A DNA stretch of 64,000 bases, from contig CM034541.1 in the NCBI GenBank assembly GCA_020002185.1, positions 53,032,553-53,096,552 on the forward strand. Direction: 5' to 3'. A program made the translations under genes and the position numbers. Below the pieces are notes generated by a model. It worked only from the letters and a program-made list of their open reading frames with translations. It ran no database searches and was not told the DNA's origin. Below are positions 23,590 to 34,486 of the stretch, in pieces (within the stretch, counting starts at the first letter, position 1; each line of letters begins with the position of its first letter). The stretch is from Paraescarpia echinospica. Its lineage: Eukaryota > Annelida > Polychaeta > Sabellida > Siboglinidae.

Positions 23590-23830
23590 GGTGGTAAGTA
23601 CACCCTAGCGGGAAGATTTTTCTAACCCTAGCGGTGGAATGCGGTGACGGTTTTTCTAACTGTAGCGGAAACGAGCGATGGAATGTGGTGGTTTTGTTTT
23701 TCTAACCCTAGCGGGAAGAGCGGTAATTTTTCTAACTGTAGCGGAAACTAGCGGTGGAATGTGGTGGTTTTTTCTAACTAGTGGTACGACTAGCGGTAAT
23801 TTTTCTAACTAGGTAACTCGGAAACGGAAA
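23590..23830. repeat. Short repeats upstream of the polymerase gene
   Basis: TTTTTCTAAC followed by CCTAGCGG or TGTAGCGG recurs about five times, mixed with GGTGGAATG(T/C)GGTG. It lies directly 5' of the polymerase ATG at 23523, so it may be promoter or origin sequence. No gene is seen between 23524 and 23941. Confidence 0.6.
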
Positions 23831-23941
23831 GTACATTTTCAACGTTTTATTCGGTACTCTTACAACATTCAAACACAGCGTGAAGCCTTTGTTTCAATAG
23901 CAAGCAAATAATAAAATGTTCTCTATTCTACTAGTGTTCGT

Positions 23942-24679
23942 TCATTCCAGTCCGCTCCGGCGTTGCACGTACGTGTGCACGACCGACTCGAGTTGCACGC
24001 GATTCATATAATCGCGCCAATTCGTTCCCAACAACCAGTTCGACACAAACTGCACCAAATACAATTCTCCTGCACGGCCCGTTTGCGGCTGCTGTTCACC
24101 GGAAGAAATCGACACCGTAGTCTCGTGTAGAATATGCACTAGTCTCGTGAAACAGGGGATGAGCGATCGACGTAGTAACGTTTCCATGACGCCGTTGAAA
24201 TAACGCGTCACAATACAACCCGGCTTATCGAAACGTTGCATGTAGACGCGATTCGGCCGTCCCGCGCGATAGCCGGGCATGTGAACGTAGGGGCAGCCTT
24301 CATTCGGGTCGCATACCCCGCAATGATCCCGCGCCTTCTCCAGAACCATTTCGCCGATAGTCTCGGCGACGAGATCCATCGCCAGTCGTTCGTAACGCCC
24401 GACCAACTGACTCCGGCTCGGCACGACGAGTTGCCGTTGGCACGTCCCCAGCTCCTCCGATACGCTCCAGTACGGCGAACACGTCGGTCCCATCGTCCCC
24501 AGGCTGTCGTTATACGTCGGTGGAGGGGGGCGCGTTCGGGTCGAGCAGTCGCCCAGCGCCTCCTCAATTATCGCCTCCAATACGTGAGCGTCACGTACTC
24601 CTCCGCCACTACCCTACAGCACAAAGCAGTTCTACTCTTTACGAATCACCGTCAGCAACGCGTGTAGGAAGTCGCTCAT
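23942..24679 (-). pseudogene. Unknown island gene with PPxY and Cys/His motif, two internal TAGs
   Basis: ATG 24679 (MSDFLHALLTVIRK) is in frame with the long open part but separated by TAG at 24632-24634 and 24614-24616. The open part (212 codons from a TTG at 24580) has RPPPPTYN, a PPxY motif of the kind bound by Nedd4-type WW domains. It also has C87-x2-C90-x5-C96-x3-H100, a possible zinc site, and a helical C-terminus ending at TGA. I do not recognise the family. The gap between ATG and open part is too short for an ordinary intron, so nonsense mutation is likelier. It lies between the polymerase and the two genes upstream, same strand. Confidence 0.55.
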
Positions 24680-24732
24680 ACACTCACGTCTGGTGTGTTG
24701 CATCAGAGCGTCCTACCAACACATTATTATGA

Positions 24733-25110
24733 TTAGTCCTCCTTCTTTTCCTCCTCCTCCTTCTCCTCCATCTTTACTGTCCCCGGCACACCCCGTTCCA
24801 ACAACGTTCTTACGAACGTCGCAACCTCGTCGTACTGAGCGCGAATCCTTTCGTTGTTTGCAAGCATTTTTTGGAGTACGCAGCGCACTTCCTAAAGCAT
24901 ATAAAAGCACAACTGTTAGTACATCAAACTACTACGAAATAGGCTTGCTTCATAGGCCAACCAAAACGCTCTTATATATTGTTCGGCCGACTCGGCTAAT
25001 AGTTCAAAGCTCTCCTTGCTTAGTTCCAGCCCCCGACGATCTCTCATTCGTTGTCGTTCGTTGGCGTGCTTCAATAAATCTACCAGTAGCGGCCAATTTT
25101 CCTCCTCCTC
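24733..25110 (-). CDS. Likely two-exon island gene, acidic/helical, unknown
   Basis: Two abutting minus-strand frames look coding. The first (25110-24919) follows TTGTTTGTAG, an acceptor-like sequence, and reads as an acidic start (EEEENWPLLVDLLKH) then amphipathic helix. The second (24891-24736) follows TTTTATATGCTTTAG, reads QKMLANNERIRAQYDEV, and ends in a Glu/Lys tail and TAA at 24735-24733. TACTAAC, the ideal branch-point sequence, lies between them (~24920-24914). The exact donor and acceptor could not be fixed: phase fits GTAGTAG donors with an acceptor at GGAAG. The first exon's upstream partner is unknown and might be the RPA-like gene. The plus-strand frame over this region is a shadow. 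Confidence 0.45.
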
Positions 25111-25158
25111 CTACAAACAACACAAGACAACAACATTAGTCATCGTCGACGTATCTTT

Positions 25159-25863
25159 TTAGTGTGCGGACTGTACACTAATCTCCACTTTAGTACCGGT
25201 TAACTCGAGCACGGTATCGCGGAGATCCTCCTCGTTCAATTCCGTCAAGTACTCGGCCGTGAACTCGACGAGATTAGACATTTGGCTATCGAACAACGTA
25301 AGCCAAAGCTCGTCTTCTTCCTCCTCGCCGTCCTTCACCATCACACGCAACGCGAAGAAATATTTCGGTACAAACACTTCATCGTGCGTTCGACATATCA
25401 GGGTCCCGTCTTTGCTTGTCTGCAATTTCCGGCGACAACGGGAACATCCCAAATAGGTGGTGCCGGGCTCACCTTTGTACGAGACGGCCTCGATCGTAAC
25501 GGGCGACAGGAGTTTATACACACCGTTGACAGCGCACTTCAGATGTCTCAGACTCACCGCTGTGGCGCGTGTCGACGCCGCCGATTCACGCTCCATAGAA
25601 CCGCTCCGCGACAGGACCGGGGGCTGATCGGCCGTGTCGTCGGGCTCCAAGCGCGCCTCTTCGGCGCTTCTCTTTCGGCCGACAGTCAACGGGGCCGCGA
25701 TCAGCGTAACGGGGCGCTTAACGGGTGGTGACACCCCCGTTGACAAGGCTGCAATCAGTGCCGAAGGTTGACTGCTGCTGCTGGCCGCTGTCACTGCCTT
25801 CATCGACTGCTTACGTGGTGCCTTCGACTTTTTTGGTTGTTGTTGTTGACTTTCATCCGCCAT
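25159..25863 (-). CDS. RPA C-terminal-like ssDNA-binding protein
   Basis: An intact 234-residue frame with a true ATG at 25863. Residues 1-105 are low complexity (Gln, Lys, Ser, Ala) with basic KKSKAPRK (11-18) and GRKR (62-65), possible nuclear signals. Residues 106-225 match the zinc-containing OB fold of the large RPA subunit: C140-x2-C143, C157-x2-H160, YFFALRVMV and ELWLTLFD. It would coat single-stranded DNA during element replication. Location upstream of PolB on the same strand supports that role. The one zinc ligand that is His, not Cys, is unusual. The domain call is from pattern, not alignment. Confidence 0.65.
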   Translation of the reverse strand: MADESQQQQPKKSKAPRKQSMKAVTAASSSSQPSALIAALSTGVSPPVKRPVTLIAAPLTVGRKRSAEEARLEPDDTADQPPVLSRSGSMERESAASTRATAVSLRHLKCAVNGVYKLLSPVTIEAVSYKGEPGTTYLGCSRCRRKLQTSKDGTLICRTHDEVFVPKYFFALRVMVKDGEEEEDELWLTLFDSQMSNLVEFTAEYLTELNEEDLRDTVLELTGTKVEISVQSAH

Positions 25864-26885
25864 GTTGCGGAATAACGTCTGCTGCTTGCTGCTCTGCTGT
25901 TGTAGAAAGAATACACGGTTAGAAGTTCAGCGTCATACAATATAACATTTCTCTCACCCGTTTTATACCTTTTCCAAATAACACGCATGCGCACTTCACG
26001 CTTATACGTCATCTTACTAAATTATCAGCGTGCGTGCCTCGTACATTTCAGAATTTTTTTTTTCGAAAAAAAGTATCCGGTCACGTCAGTACATTCGCCG
26101 TTAAATCTCTCCTTACATAGATTTTCTCTAATATCGATGCACCTCACGTTTCCTGACTCCACAGAGAATCTATACAACGTTTAGTTTCGTGCTTTTAACG
26201 TTTCGTTTATTGTTTTTGAAATGTCATTGTCTACACTATAACGCGCATGCGCACTTCACACTCATATCCTTATCTTTTTCAATTATCGACGTGCATACTT
26301 CATCCAACCCAGGCATTTTGTTTTCGGAAAAAAGTTAGCGTTCACGTCAGTGCATTCATTGTCAAATGTGAGTTTTACATCGAATTTCTCTAATATCTAT
26401 GCATCTCGTGTTTCCTGATCCCCCAGCGATCTTATACAACGTTTTATTTCGCGCTATTAACGTTTCATTTATCGTTTGTAACAATCCATTGTTCTCCGTT
26501 CACATTCCAACTCGTTAAGTCACGCGCAACAGATGTCACACATGTGCGCTTAACGCATTCCGCCTACTCTACCGAGGAATTTGTTTTAGGAAAAAAGTTA
26601 GCGTTCACGTCAGTGCATTCATTGTCAAATGTGACTTTTACCGCGAATTTCTCTAATATATATGCATCTCGTGTTTCCTGACCCCCCAGTGATCGTATAT
26701 AACGTTTAATTTCGTACTTTTAACGTTTCGTTTAACGTTTGTAAAAATCCTTTGTTCTCCGTTCACCTGTCAATCAAAATCAGTCGTAGTGTCATGCGCC
26801 GCCGCCGCTGTTTGACGACGCGCACATTTCATACACACTTTTACAAACACAAACACTCGACGTCTCCATACATCGCTCCAACAAC
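25864..26885. promoter_or_regulatory. Divergent intergenic region with three ~260-bp tandem repeats
   Basis: Units run about 25980-26240, 26241-26515 and 26516-26770. Each starts near a GCATGCGCACTTCAC-type sequence. Each then has a GAAAAAAGT run, YCACGTCAGTRCATTC, TTTCTCTAATAT, CTCGTGTTTCCTGA and TAACGTTTCRTTTA. A TATA-like TATATAACG (~26695) lies about 190 bp before the plus-strand gene. The region sits between the minus gene block and the plus gene, so it is a good candidate for a bidirectional promoter, enhancer or origin like viral homologous regions. Confidence 0.65.
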
Positions 26886-27744
26886 ATGGCCACGTCCACA
26901 ACAAAACCACGGTAAGACAGTGCTTACTATAGCATGCATGCATTTTATTTAAATGCACGTTTTTATTGTTGTAACATATTTAAACAGTGCTTACTATAGC
27001 ATGTATTTTAAACATGCATGCATTTTATTTAAATGCACGTTTTTATTGTTGTAACATGCATGCATTTTATTTAAATGCATGTTGTTTTTACTAGTACGCA
27101 TTATGTATTTTATCGTTTAAATGCATGTTTTTATTGTTGTAATGCATTTTATTTAATGCATGTTTTTACTAGTACGCATTATGTATTTTACCGTTTAAAC
27201 ATGCATGCATTTTATTTATAAGTACATGCATGCATTTTATTTAAACAATGCATACTATGCATGTATTTTACCAAGACAGTATTTTATTTCAATTTACTAC
27301 ATACCGTTTAAACAATGTATACTACGCATGCATTTTATCTCACTCATTTTATTCATTCTTTGTTTATTTCATAGACCGATCCAACTGCCTACAAGGAACA
27401 CGTACACGCCACGTAGGCCAATAGATCTCCCCGACGCGTCGACGACGTCGACCCGGGCAACATGCGCGGTCGCGGCGTCCGTCCGTGCGCCTTCGCCACC
27501 TCCTACGCCGCCCAATGTCACGCCTTACTACAGCTCGTCTGACGATGATGACATCGTCCCCGATCTGGCTCGGGTCTTTCTCGTTCGACAGGCAAACGGC
27601 CTATGGAGGACAATAACGCCTCCCGAACTCTATCGGCGGGAAGGCTTCGGTCCCCCGCCGGAGACTCGCTTCGGCTCCCCGCCGGAGACCAGCAGGCAGC
27701 AACCCGTCGGTCGCGGCCGAATACTCCAGTATTATTCCCAATAA
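26886..27744 (+). CDS. Spliced Pro/Ser/Asp-rich island gene
   Basis: Two exons, 26886-26911 and 27375-27744, give 131 residues. Exon 1 is ATGGCCACG... and ends at CCACG with donor GTAAGA. Exon 2 follows TTTATTTCATAG, and the frame is kept (phase 2). The protein is basic and Thr-rich at the start. It then has a proline cluster, an acidic SSSDDDD stretch (a CK2-like site) and a repeated G-F/S-PPET pair. No family is recognised. The TAA stop lies inside AATAAA (27740-27745). It diverges from the minus replication block across the repeat region. The long frame reading leftward from exon 2 is intron sequence. Confidence 0.6.
26912..27374 (+). repeat. Intron built of ATGCATGCATTTTATTT repeats
   Basis: The 463-nt intron is almost wholly repeats of a palindrome-rich phrase (GCATGCATTTTATTTAAATG, then TTTTTATTGTTGTAA). 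At least six degenerate units are seen. Confidence 0.7.
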
Positions 27745-27745
27745 A
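27740..27745 (+). terminator. Poly(A) signal overlapping the stop codon
   Basis: AATAAA includes the TAA stop of the spliced gene, giving a very short 3' UTR as in compact viral genomes. Confidence 0.6.
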
Positions 27746-27785
27746 ATATTCCAGTCACTACTCACGTTTTCACCCGTCTATTTTC

Positions 27786-27827
27786 AATGCATAAACACCC
27801 TACTGAATGTTAGTGTATTTATGCATT
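27786..27827. repeat. Imperfect inverted repeat after the spliced gene
   Basis: AATGCATAAACAC and GTGTATTTATGCATT pair around a 14-nt loop, ~45 bp after the stop. It could be part of the 3' end of the transcript or a relic of the ATGCAT-rich repeats. Confidence 0.5.
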
Positions 27828-27913
27828 TGATTGTCATTGTAATCCCACGACTAGATGTATTTAAACGCATTGCTTTCGTTTTAATCCGTCCACCAGAACA
27901 ACGTTGATTACCG

Positions 27914-28065
27914 TTAGCCAGCTATGCCGTCATCCAGGGGTCAAAGACCACTAGAGCAGCCGGTGGCCTTATCGCTGCAGCAGTCGTCGTCGCTCTTGCT
28001 GTCAACATCACATACGGGGACATCTCAACGTTTATACAATGGTTTTAATATACAATGGTTTTAGC
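27914..28065 (+). other. Small hydrophobic frame, doubtful
   Basis: After an acceptor-like ATTACCGTTAG, one frame reads AAGGLIAAAVVVALAVNITYGD, a possible single membrane segment, and ends in the first repeat unit. It has no ATG of its own in frame, so it could only be a downstream exon. An ATG at 27924 in another frame gives a low-complexity peptide. Weak evidence. Confidence 0.2.
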
Positions 28066-28440
28066 GTGGTTAGCGTATTGCTTACGTCAGCACAACTCCT
28101 ACCCCAGTTATAGGTGCTCCAGTACGAAACTTAACTTATATACTTTAGCGTGGTTATAAAGTACGAAACTAAACTTATATACTTTAGCGTGGTTATAAAG
28201 TACGAAACTAAATTTATATACTTTATTATTAAACGCATTATTGCTTACGTCAGCGCATTCTAGGGGGACATCTCAACGTTTATACAATGGTTTTAATATA
28301 CAATGGTTTTAGCGTGGTTAGCGTATTGCCTAAGTCAGCACAACTCCTACCCTAGTTATAGATGGTCGATCAAAAAAAAAACTAAACTTATATACTTTAT
28401 TATTAAACGCATTATTGCTTACGTCAGCGCGCTCTAGGTA
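28018..28440. repeat. Second island repeat field
   Basis: A ~93-bp unit (ACATCTCAACGTTTATACAATGG onward, to CCTAC) occurs at ~28020 and ~28267. A ~38-bp unit (ACGAAACTAAACTTATATAC, then TTTAGCGTGGTTATAAA) occurs near 28124, 28161, 28200 and, degenerate, 28378. Four units contain YAMGTCAGCRC, the motif also found in the 26-kb repeats. No gene is seen. Confidence 0.75.
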
Positions 28441-28731
28441 CGGCGTTGATCGCTAGGACTAAAATACTCTCTGCACTCACCGCTAGGTGGCATCTCTCTA
28501 GTGTACTGTCAATCATCCAATTAGTATCAAATTACATCGCTCATCAATCACGTTTTTTATAAGTAGGTTTCCCAAACTCATTAGTGTCAAACATAAAGCC
28601 TTTGATCTTTTTTTATACATAGGATTAGTCTCGCATTATTACTGACTCAGCTGGGTGCCCGAATCGTTTAGTGGTCATTAAAACGTTTTTTATAAGTAGG
28701 GTTTTATGACCGTACAGGTCTTACTATCTAC
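28441..28731. other. Right end of the island
   Basis: A 17-bp direct repeat CGTTTTTTATAAGTAGG occurs near 28552 and 28684. A CTCF-like CCGCTAGGTGGCAT lies at 28480-28493. No ORF is seen. The sequence joins copy B at about 28732-28748. Confidence 0.5.
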
Positions 28732-28757
28732 TAACGAGAGTTTGTATATATGTCTTA

Positions 28758-29915
<1,158 letters not shown>

Positions 29916-31032
29916 ATGGAGACTCAACAACTAACTGAATTAGGTAAAGAGTTAGGTCTTGAGGGAGAAGAACTTAGAAACTTTATCACGAAAGAACAGG
30001 AAGTAGCCAGAGCTGAGCGAGCTCTTGCGAGAGAAAAGCAAAAGGAGTAAAGAGAGGAGAGAGAAGGAAAGACAAGCTGTCTTAATGAGAGAAGAGAAGG
30101 AAAGAGAGGAGAGAGAGAACGAAAGAGAAGAAAAGGAAGCGTGTCGGCGACACGAGAAGGAACTGTTGGCAATGAAGCTGGAAGCTGACAACCAGCAAAG
30201 ACAGGACACTAGTGGAGTGAGCGACACTTCACAGAGAGTTAGGGTTATAGGAAAAAGTCCCAAACTACCCGCATTTTGTGATGGGAAAGATGATATGGAC
30301 TCATATCTTCAACGATTTGAGAGGTATGCCGAAAACGAAGGATGGGATTTTAATTGTTATGGTACTTACCTAGGGTTACTTTTATCCGGTCCAGCACTGG
30401 ATATGTATTCCAGATTGCCAGCCTCCGAGGCCCGCAATTAAGCTCAAGGACGCATTACTGAGAAAATACCAATTGACGAAAGAAGACTATCGGAAGAATT
30501 TTTGTAGTGGACGTATGGTATCAAACGAATCAGCTTCACAATTCTTGGATAAGTTAGAGCATCAATTTGATCAATGGGTAAACTTGTCAAAAGTAGAGGC
30601 GACTTTTGGAGAATTAAGTTAATCATAATGGAACAATTCTTACATGCGTGCCCTCGGGAACAGGCCCTGTTCATTCGGGAACGTTCACCCAAAGATTTGA
30701 GTAAGGTCGTGGAATTAGCTGGAGTCTTTACCTCCGCAAGAGAATCGATAGGATTATCTGGATCAAGAAGAACATTATCACCCCACGCGTTACTCCGGCA
30801 CGAGCTAGTCCTCTATTAACACCGTCACCGGCGACGCCGTCGCCACGTAGATTTGAGGGTAATCCCTCGAGATATGATCCTAGAGAGAGATTATGCTTCT
30901 TATGTCAGAGACCAGGACATCTGGCTCGTACCTGCCCCACGCGACGACCCACTGCACCCGGGAATAGAGGGGATAGATTACCCAGGCCAGCGATAAGCGG
31001 AAATTCGGGAGTAACGACCAATCCTTGCCAGC
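29916..31032 (+). pseudogene. Gag remnant (copy B)
   Basis: Coiled coil, capsid-like segment and CCHC knuckle as in copy A. Stops are at 30048 and 30439. The knuckle reads CFLCQRPGHLARTC, Thr before the last Cys. Confidence 0.75.
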
Positions 31033-31476
31033 ATGAATATTCGTTCGTTGATGAGAAAGCCTACTTACAGTGAATGCTCCCTGCCCATTGTAGGAAGCGT
31101 CGGTGCTTACGGACAAAACAATCTCCCCCTTACACAAGGACGAGTAGGAGATATGGTTGTTACGGTACTGAGGGATACCGGGTGTAGTGGCGTAATAGTC
31201 AAGACAGACCTTATCGACGATAGATTGTTGACAGGACAGAAACAAAAGCTAGTCTTAATGGATCGATCGGTTATGGAAGTACCTGTGGCGAAATGTTTCA
31301 TTGACACCCCTGTGTTGATGGGGGAAGTGGAATCACTGTGCTTACCTGATCCCACCTGCGAATTAATAATAGGGAACATATCGGTGGTACACCCTCAGGT
31401 TCTAAGACGAGATAGTAGAGATGGTCGTCATTTTTTTTCAAAATTTAGGAGAGAAGACGCAGACTCAGGACTATAA
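31033..31476 (+). pseudogene. Retropepsin-like protease segment (copy B)
   Basis: It keeps the DTG motif, but a CAA-to-TAA change at 31474-31476 ends the frame 33 codons earlier than in copy A. That lies beyond the protease fold, in the linker. Confidence 0.7.
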
Positions 31477-31576
31477 CGGCGACTGAGAGCGAGAACTGAG
31501 GAAGGAAATAGAAGAGAGTACCCGAGAGATAGACAAGAGAATACGAATACCAGAGGAAGACGAGGACAGCGATGAG

Positions 31577-32968
31577 GTGAAGAGGGAGAGAGGAATGCAT
31601 GACTTCGAGGAAGCCAGAAGAATGACATCGGAGGTAGAAACGACTGACGAGAAAGTGGGTTGTGCGGTCCAAACCCGGGCGCAATTAGTTAGAGCAGCGA
31701 AACCGGTAAATCCGCTCTGGGTTCCAAATACTAACACTTTGCCTGTCTCCGCGAAAGAATTCAAAATCGCTCAACAGCAAGACGATACCCTAAGCAAATA
31801 TTATGAACTGGCCGGGATAGAATATGGAGATGAGATGGAGGAAAAGACCTGGTTCAAAGTAGAAGAAGGTATTTTGTATCGATTCTACAGACAATCAGGA
31901 GATGCGAATATCATCCAACAAGCAATAGTACCTAAAGTATTCCGCGGCGAAGTATTGAAGATCGGACACGAAGGGATTCTAGCCGGCCACCTAGATACTC
32001 GGAAATCCTCCGACAGGATCCTGGCGCAATTATATTGGCCGGGTATTCTGGAAGATATCAGAAGATAATGTCAGTCTTGCGATACCTGTCAGCGGACCGT
32101 AGATAGAGGGAGAGTAAGTAGAGCTCCATTGCAGGGAGTTCCCCAGGTCCGTCTCCCTTTTGATAAGGTAGCCATCGACCTAGTTGGGCCAGTGTTTCCT
32201 GCGTCCAACCGAGGACATAGATGGATCTTGACGCTCGTGGATTATGCCACTCGATACCCAGAAGCGATACCACTCAAGAACATCGACACAGAAACTGTCG
32301 CGGAAGCCTTGCTAAGTATATTCTCGAGGGTGGGATTTCCCCGTGAAATCCTGAGCGATAACGGGACACAATTTGTTTCGAAAGTCATGCAGGAAGTAAC
32401 TAGACTAGTTTCGGTGAAACAATTGTTTGCATCACCATACCATCCCATGGCGAACGGGATATGTGAGAAATTCAACGGTACTCTGAAGAAGATGTTAGTT
32501 TGTATGTGTTACGAACAACCTCGTGACTGGGATCGATATCTCGAACCCCCATTACTTGTTTATAGGGAAGCGCCTCAGTCTATTTCAGGATTTTCGCCGT
32601 TCGAGTTATTATATGGACGAACCGTGCGTGGGCCGACGACGATTCTCCGGGAGTTATGGAGGAAAGCGAATGCAGATCAGGAAGTGACTACTACTTATTA
32701 GTATGTGTTCGATCTCCGAAACAGGATTGAACAAACCTGCGCGTTAGCACGAAAGAATCTAACATCGGCCCAACAGCGGTACAAAATGCATTTCGATAAG
32801 AAAGCTAAAAGGAGATCCATGAATATCGGAGATAAGGTGCTAGTGATGCTTCCCACTGACCTAAACAAATTGTTGTTGCATTGGAAGGGACCATATACGG
32901 TCGTTGAGAAAGTCGGATGTAGCGACTACCGAATTGAGATAGGAACTCGTAGAGGCTGTTCCACGTGA
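31577..32968 (+). pseudogene. Integrase, upstream of RT (copy B)
   Basis: HHCC, DDE triad and C-terminal domain as in copy A, with the same in-frame stops at 32066-32068 and 32699-32701. The first knuckle Cys pair reads CQSCDTC; small differences are Val-Phe-Arg near 31937 and Leu-Tyr near 32030. Confidence 0.85.
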
Positions 32969-33147
32969 ACATGCTGCGCGAATACAGGGAGAGAGAACCA
33001 ATCGTGGCCGCCCTGGCTGCTATTCTAGATCCGTTAGAATGCGCTGAATTGGATTGGGAAGGAGAACCCAACCATAAGCAGGAGACGTGGAGAGATGTCA
33101 AAATTAATGGTGACGTAAGTGAAGGATGTGACAAAGAATTGCGATAA

Positions 33148-34486
33148 CTGATGGAAGAATTTGGCCACATCTTTTCGGGCGAACCCGGATGTACTAACCT
33201 TGAAGAACCTGTAATCAAATTGAACACAGAGAAGGCAATCAGAATGAAACCGTACCCGGTTCCTTTCTCCCGTATTGGTGACATAGAGACATATGTGAAT
33301 AAGATGTTAACATTAATTTAATGTTAATGTTAAGTTACCCATCTAAATCTCTATGTTGTTCTCCACTCTTGCTAGTCAAAAAAACAGACGGGTCTTATCG
33401 TGCAGTGGTTGATTTCCGCCAAATCAACCGGGTCATGGTTTTCGACGCGGAACCGGTGCCTAATCCGGAGATGATCTTTGCCAAATTAGCCAAGGATAGG
33501 ATATTCTCTAAATTTGATTTCTGCAAAGGGTATTGGCAAATACCACTAAATCCCTATGACAAGGAGTAGACTGCCTTTTCTTCTTCCCTCGGATTACATC
33601 ATTTTCATAAGATGCCATTTGGGTTAGTAAATGCCGGTGCTACTTGTGGTAGAATGATGCGCGAACCACTTCGAGATCTAGCGGACGTAGACAATTATGT
33701 AGATGATGTGATAGACCACTCGCAGACTTGAGAAGAGCATATGGAAACTCTGAAAGCTATATTCCTTCGTATCCCTGAAGCTTCATTCCCGGTGAAACAT
33801 TCAAAGTGTAGGGTAGGTTTCTCTCAGGTAGACTTTATGGGACACAAAGTGGGAGTTGGTCAAATACTAACCCAATCTGACAAGGTGGAGAAACTCAGAG
33901 ATGCCCAAATCCCTCGCAACAATACTCAGGTTAGGTTGTTGTTGGGATTATCTGGTTATTATCGGAAATTAATTCCGCATTATGCCAGTATTACGGCTCC
34001 TTTGTGTGACTTGACGAAGAAAGGGGTACCCAATGTGATGAAATGGTCCGGAGAGCTCGATAAAGCGTTCAACGATTTTAAGTCCTGTATGTGTAATGCA
34101 CCGGTTCTTCGATTACCGGATGGGGATAAGGACTTTATCCTCAGAATCGACGCATCTGGCAACGGTCTAGGGGCCTTGTTGCTCCAAACGCATGGCGAGA
34201 TGTGTTTTCCCGTAGCTTTTGCTAGTAAGAAGCTGACGGAGGCTCAGGGGTCTTACGCAACGGTAGAGAAAGAGTGTCTAGCGGTTGTCTGGGCGATTGA
34301 GAAATTCAACACCTACCTGTACGGACGTACGTTTACGTTACAAACCGATCACCAACCATTGGCATTTCTCAAAACTGCGCGAAGATGACTAATCCTCGGT
34401 TAATGCGTTGGCCATTAAAGTTTCAACCTTACCAGTATCAGGTTGAAATCATCCCGGGTAAAGATAATGTGGATGCAGATTATTAG
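33148..34486 (+). pseudogene. Reverse transcriptase and RNase H (copy B)
   Basis: YVDD lies at 33696-33707. From 33741 the RT end and RNase H are one open frame of 215 codons, because this copy has the G that copy A lacks near 5820. Upstream stops at 33567 and ~33730 are shared, so the whole is still inactive. Confidence 0.85.

Larger units (their letters stand above)
21681..28731. mobile_element. Virus- or Polinton-like integrated island (partial)
   Basis: The island is GC-rich, Arg-rich coding sequence unlike its surroundings. It has a protein-primed-type PolB, an RPA-like ssDNA-binding protein, two further minus-strand genes, a divergent spliced gene and two repeat fields. No integrase, capsid, ATPase or protease gene is in the visible part; they could lie in or beyond the gap. 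The right edge meets copy B at ~28731-28748. No terminal inverted repeat could be identified. PolB places it near Polintons, adintoviruses or bidnavirus-type elements. The rest is inference. Confidence 0.7.

Noticed and set aside
23690..23720. Telomere-like CTAACCCTAG sites
   Set aside because: Each has only one TAACCC unit in a different longer repeat, so it is not telomeric sequence.
24693..25139. 148-residue plus-strand Pro-rich ORF
   Set aside because: The minus strand has better coding structure here, with exon-like frames and splice signals.
27205..27374. N-terminal part of the long plus frame before exon 2 of the spliced island gene
   Set aside because: It is repeat-rich intron sequence that happens to be open; a donor at 26912 and acceptor at 27374 explain the gene better.
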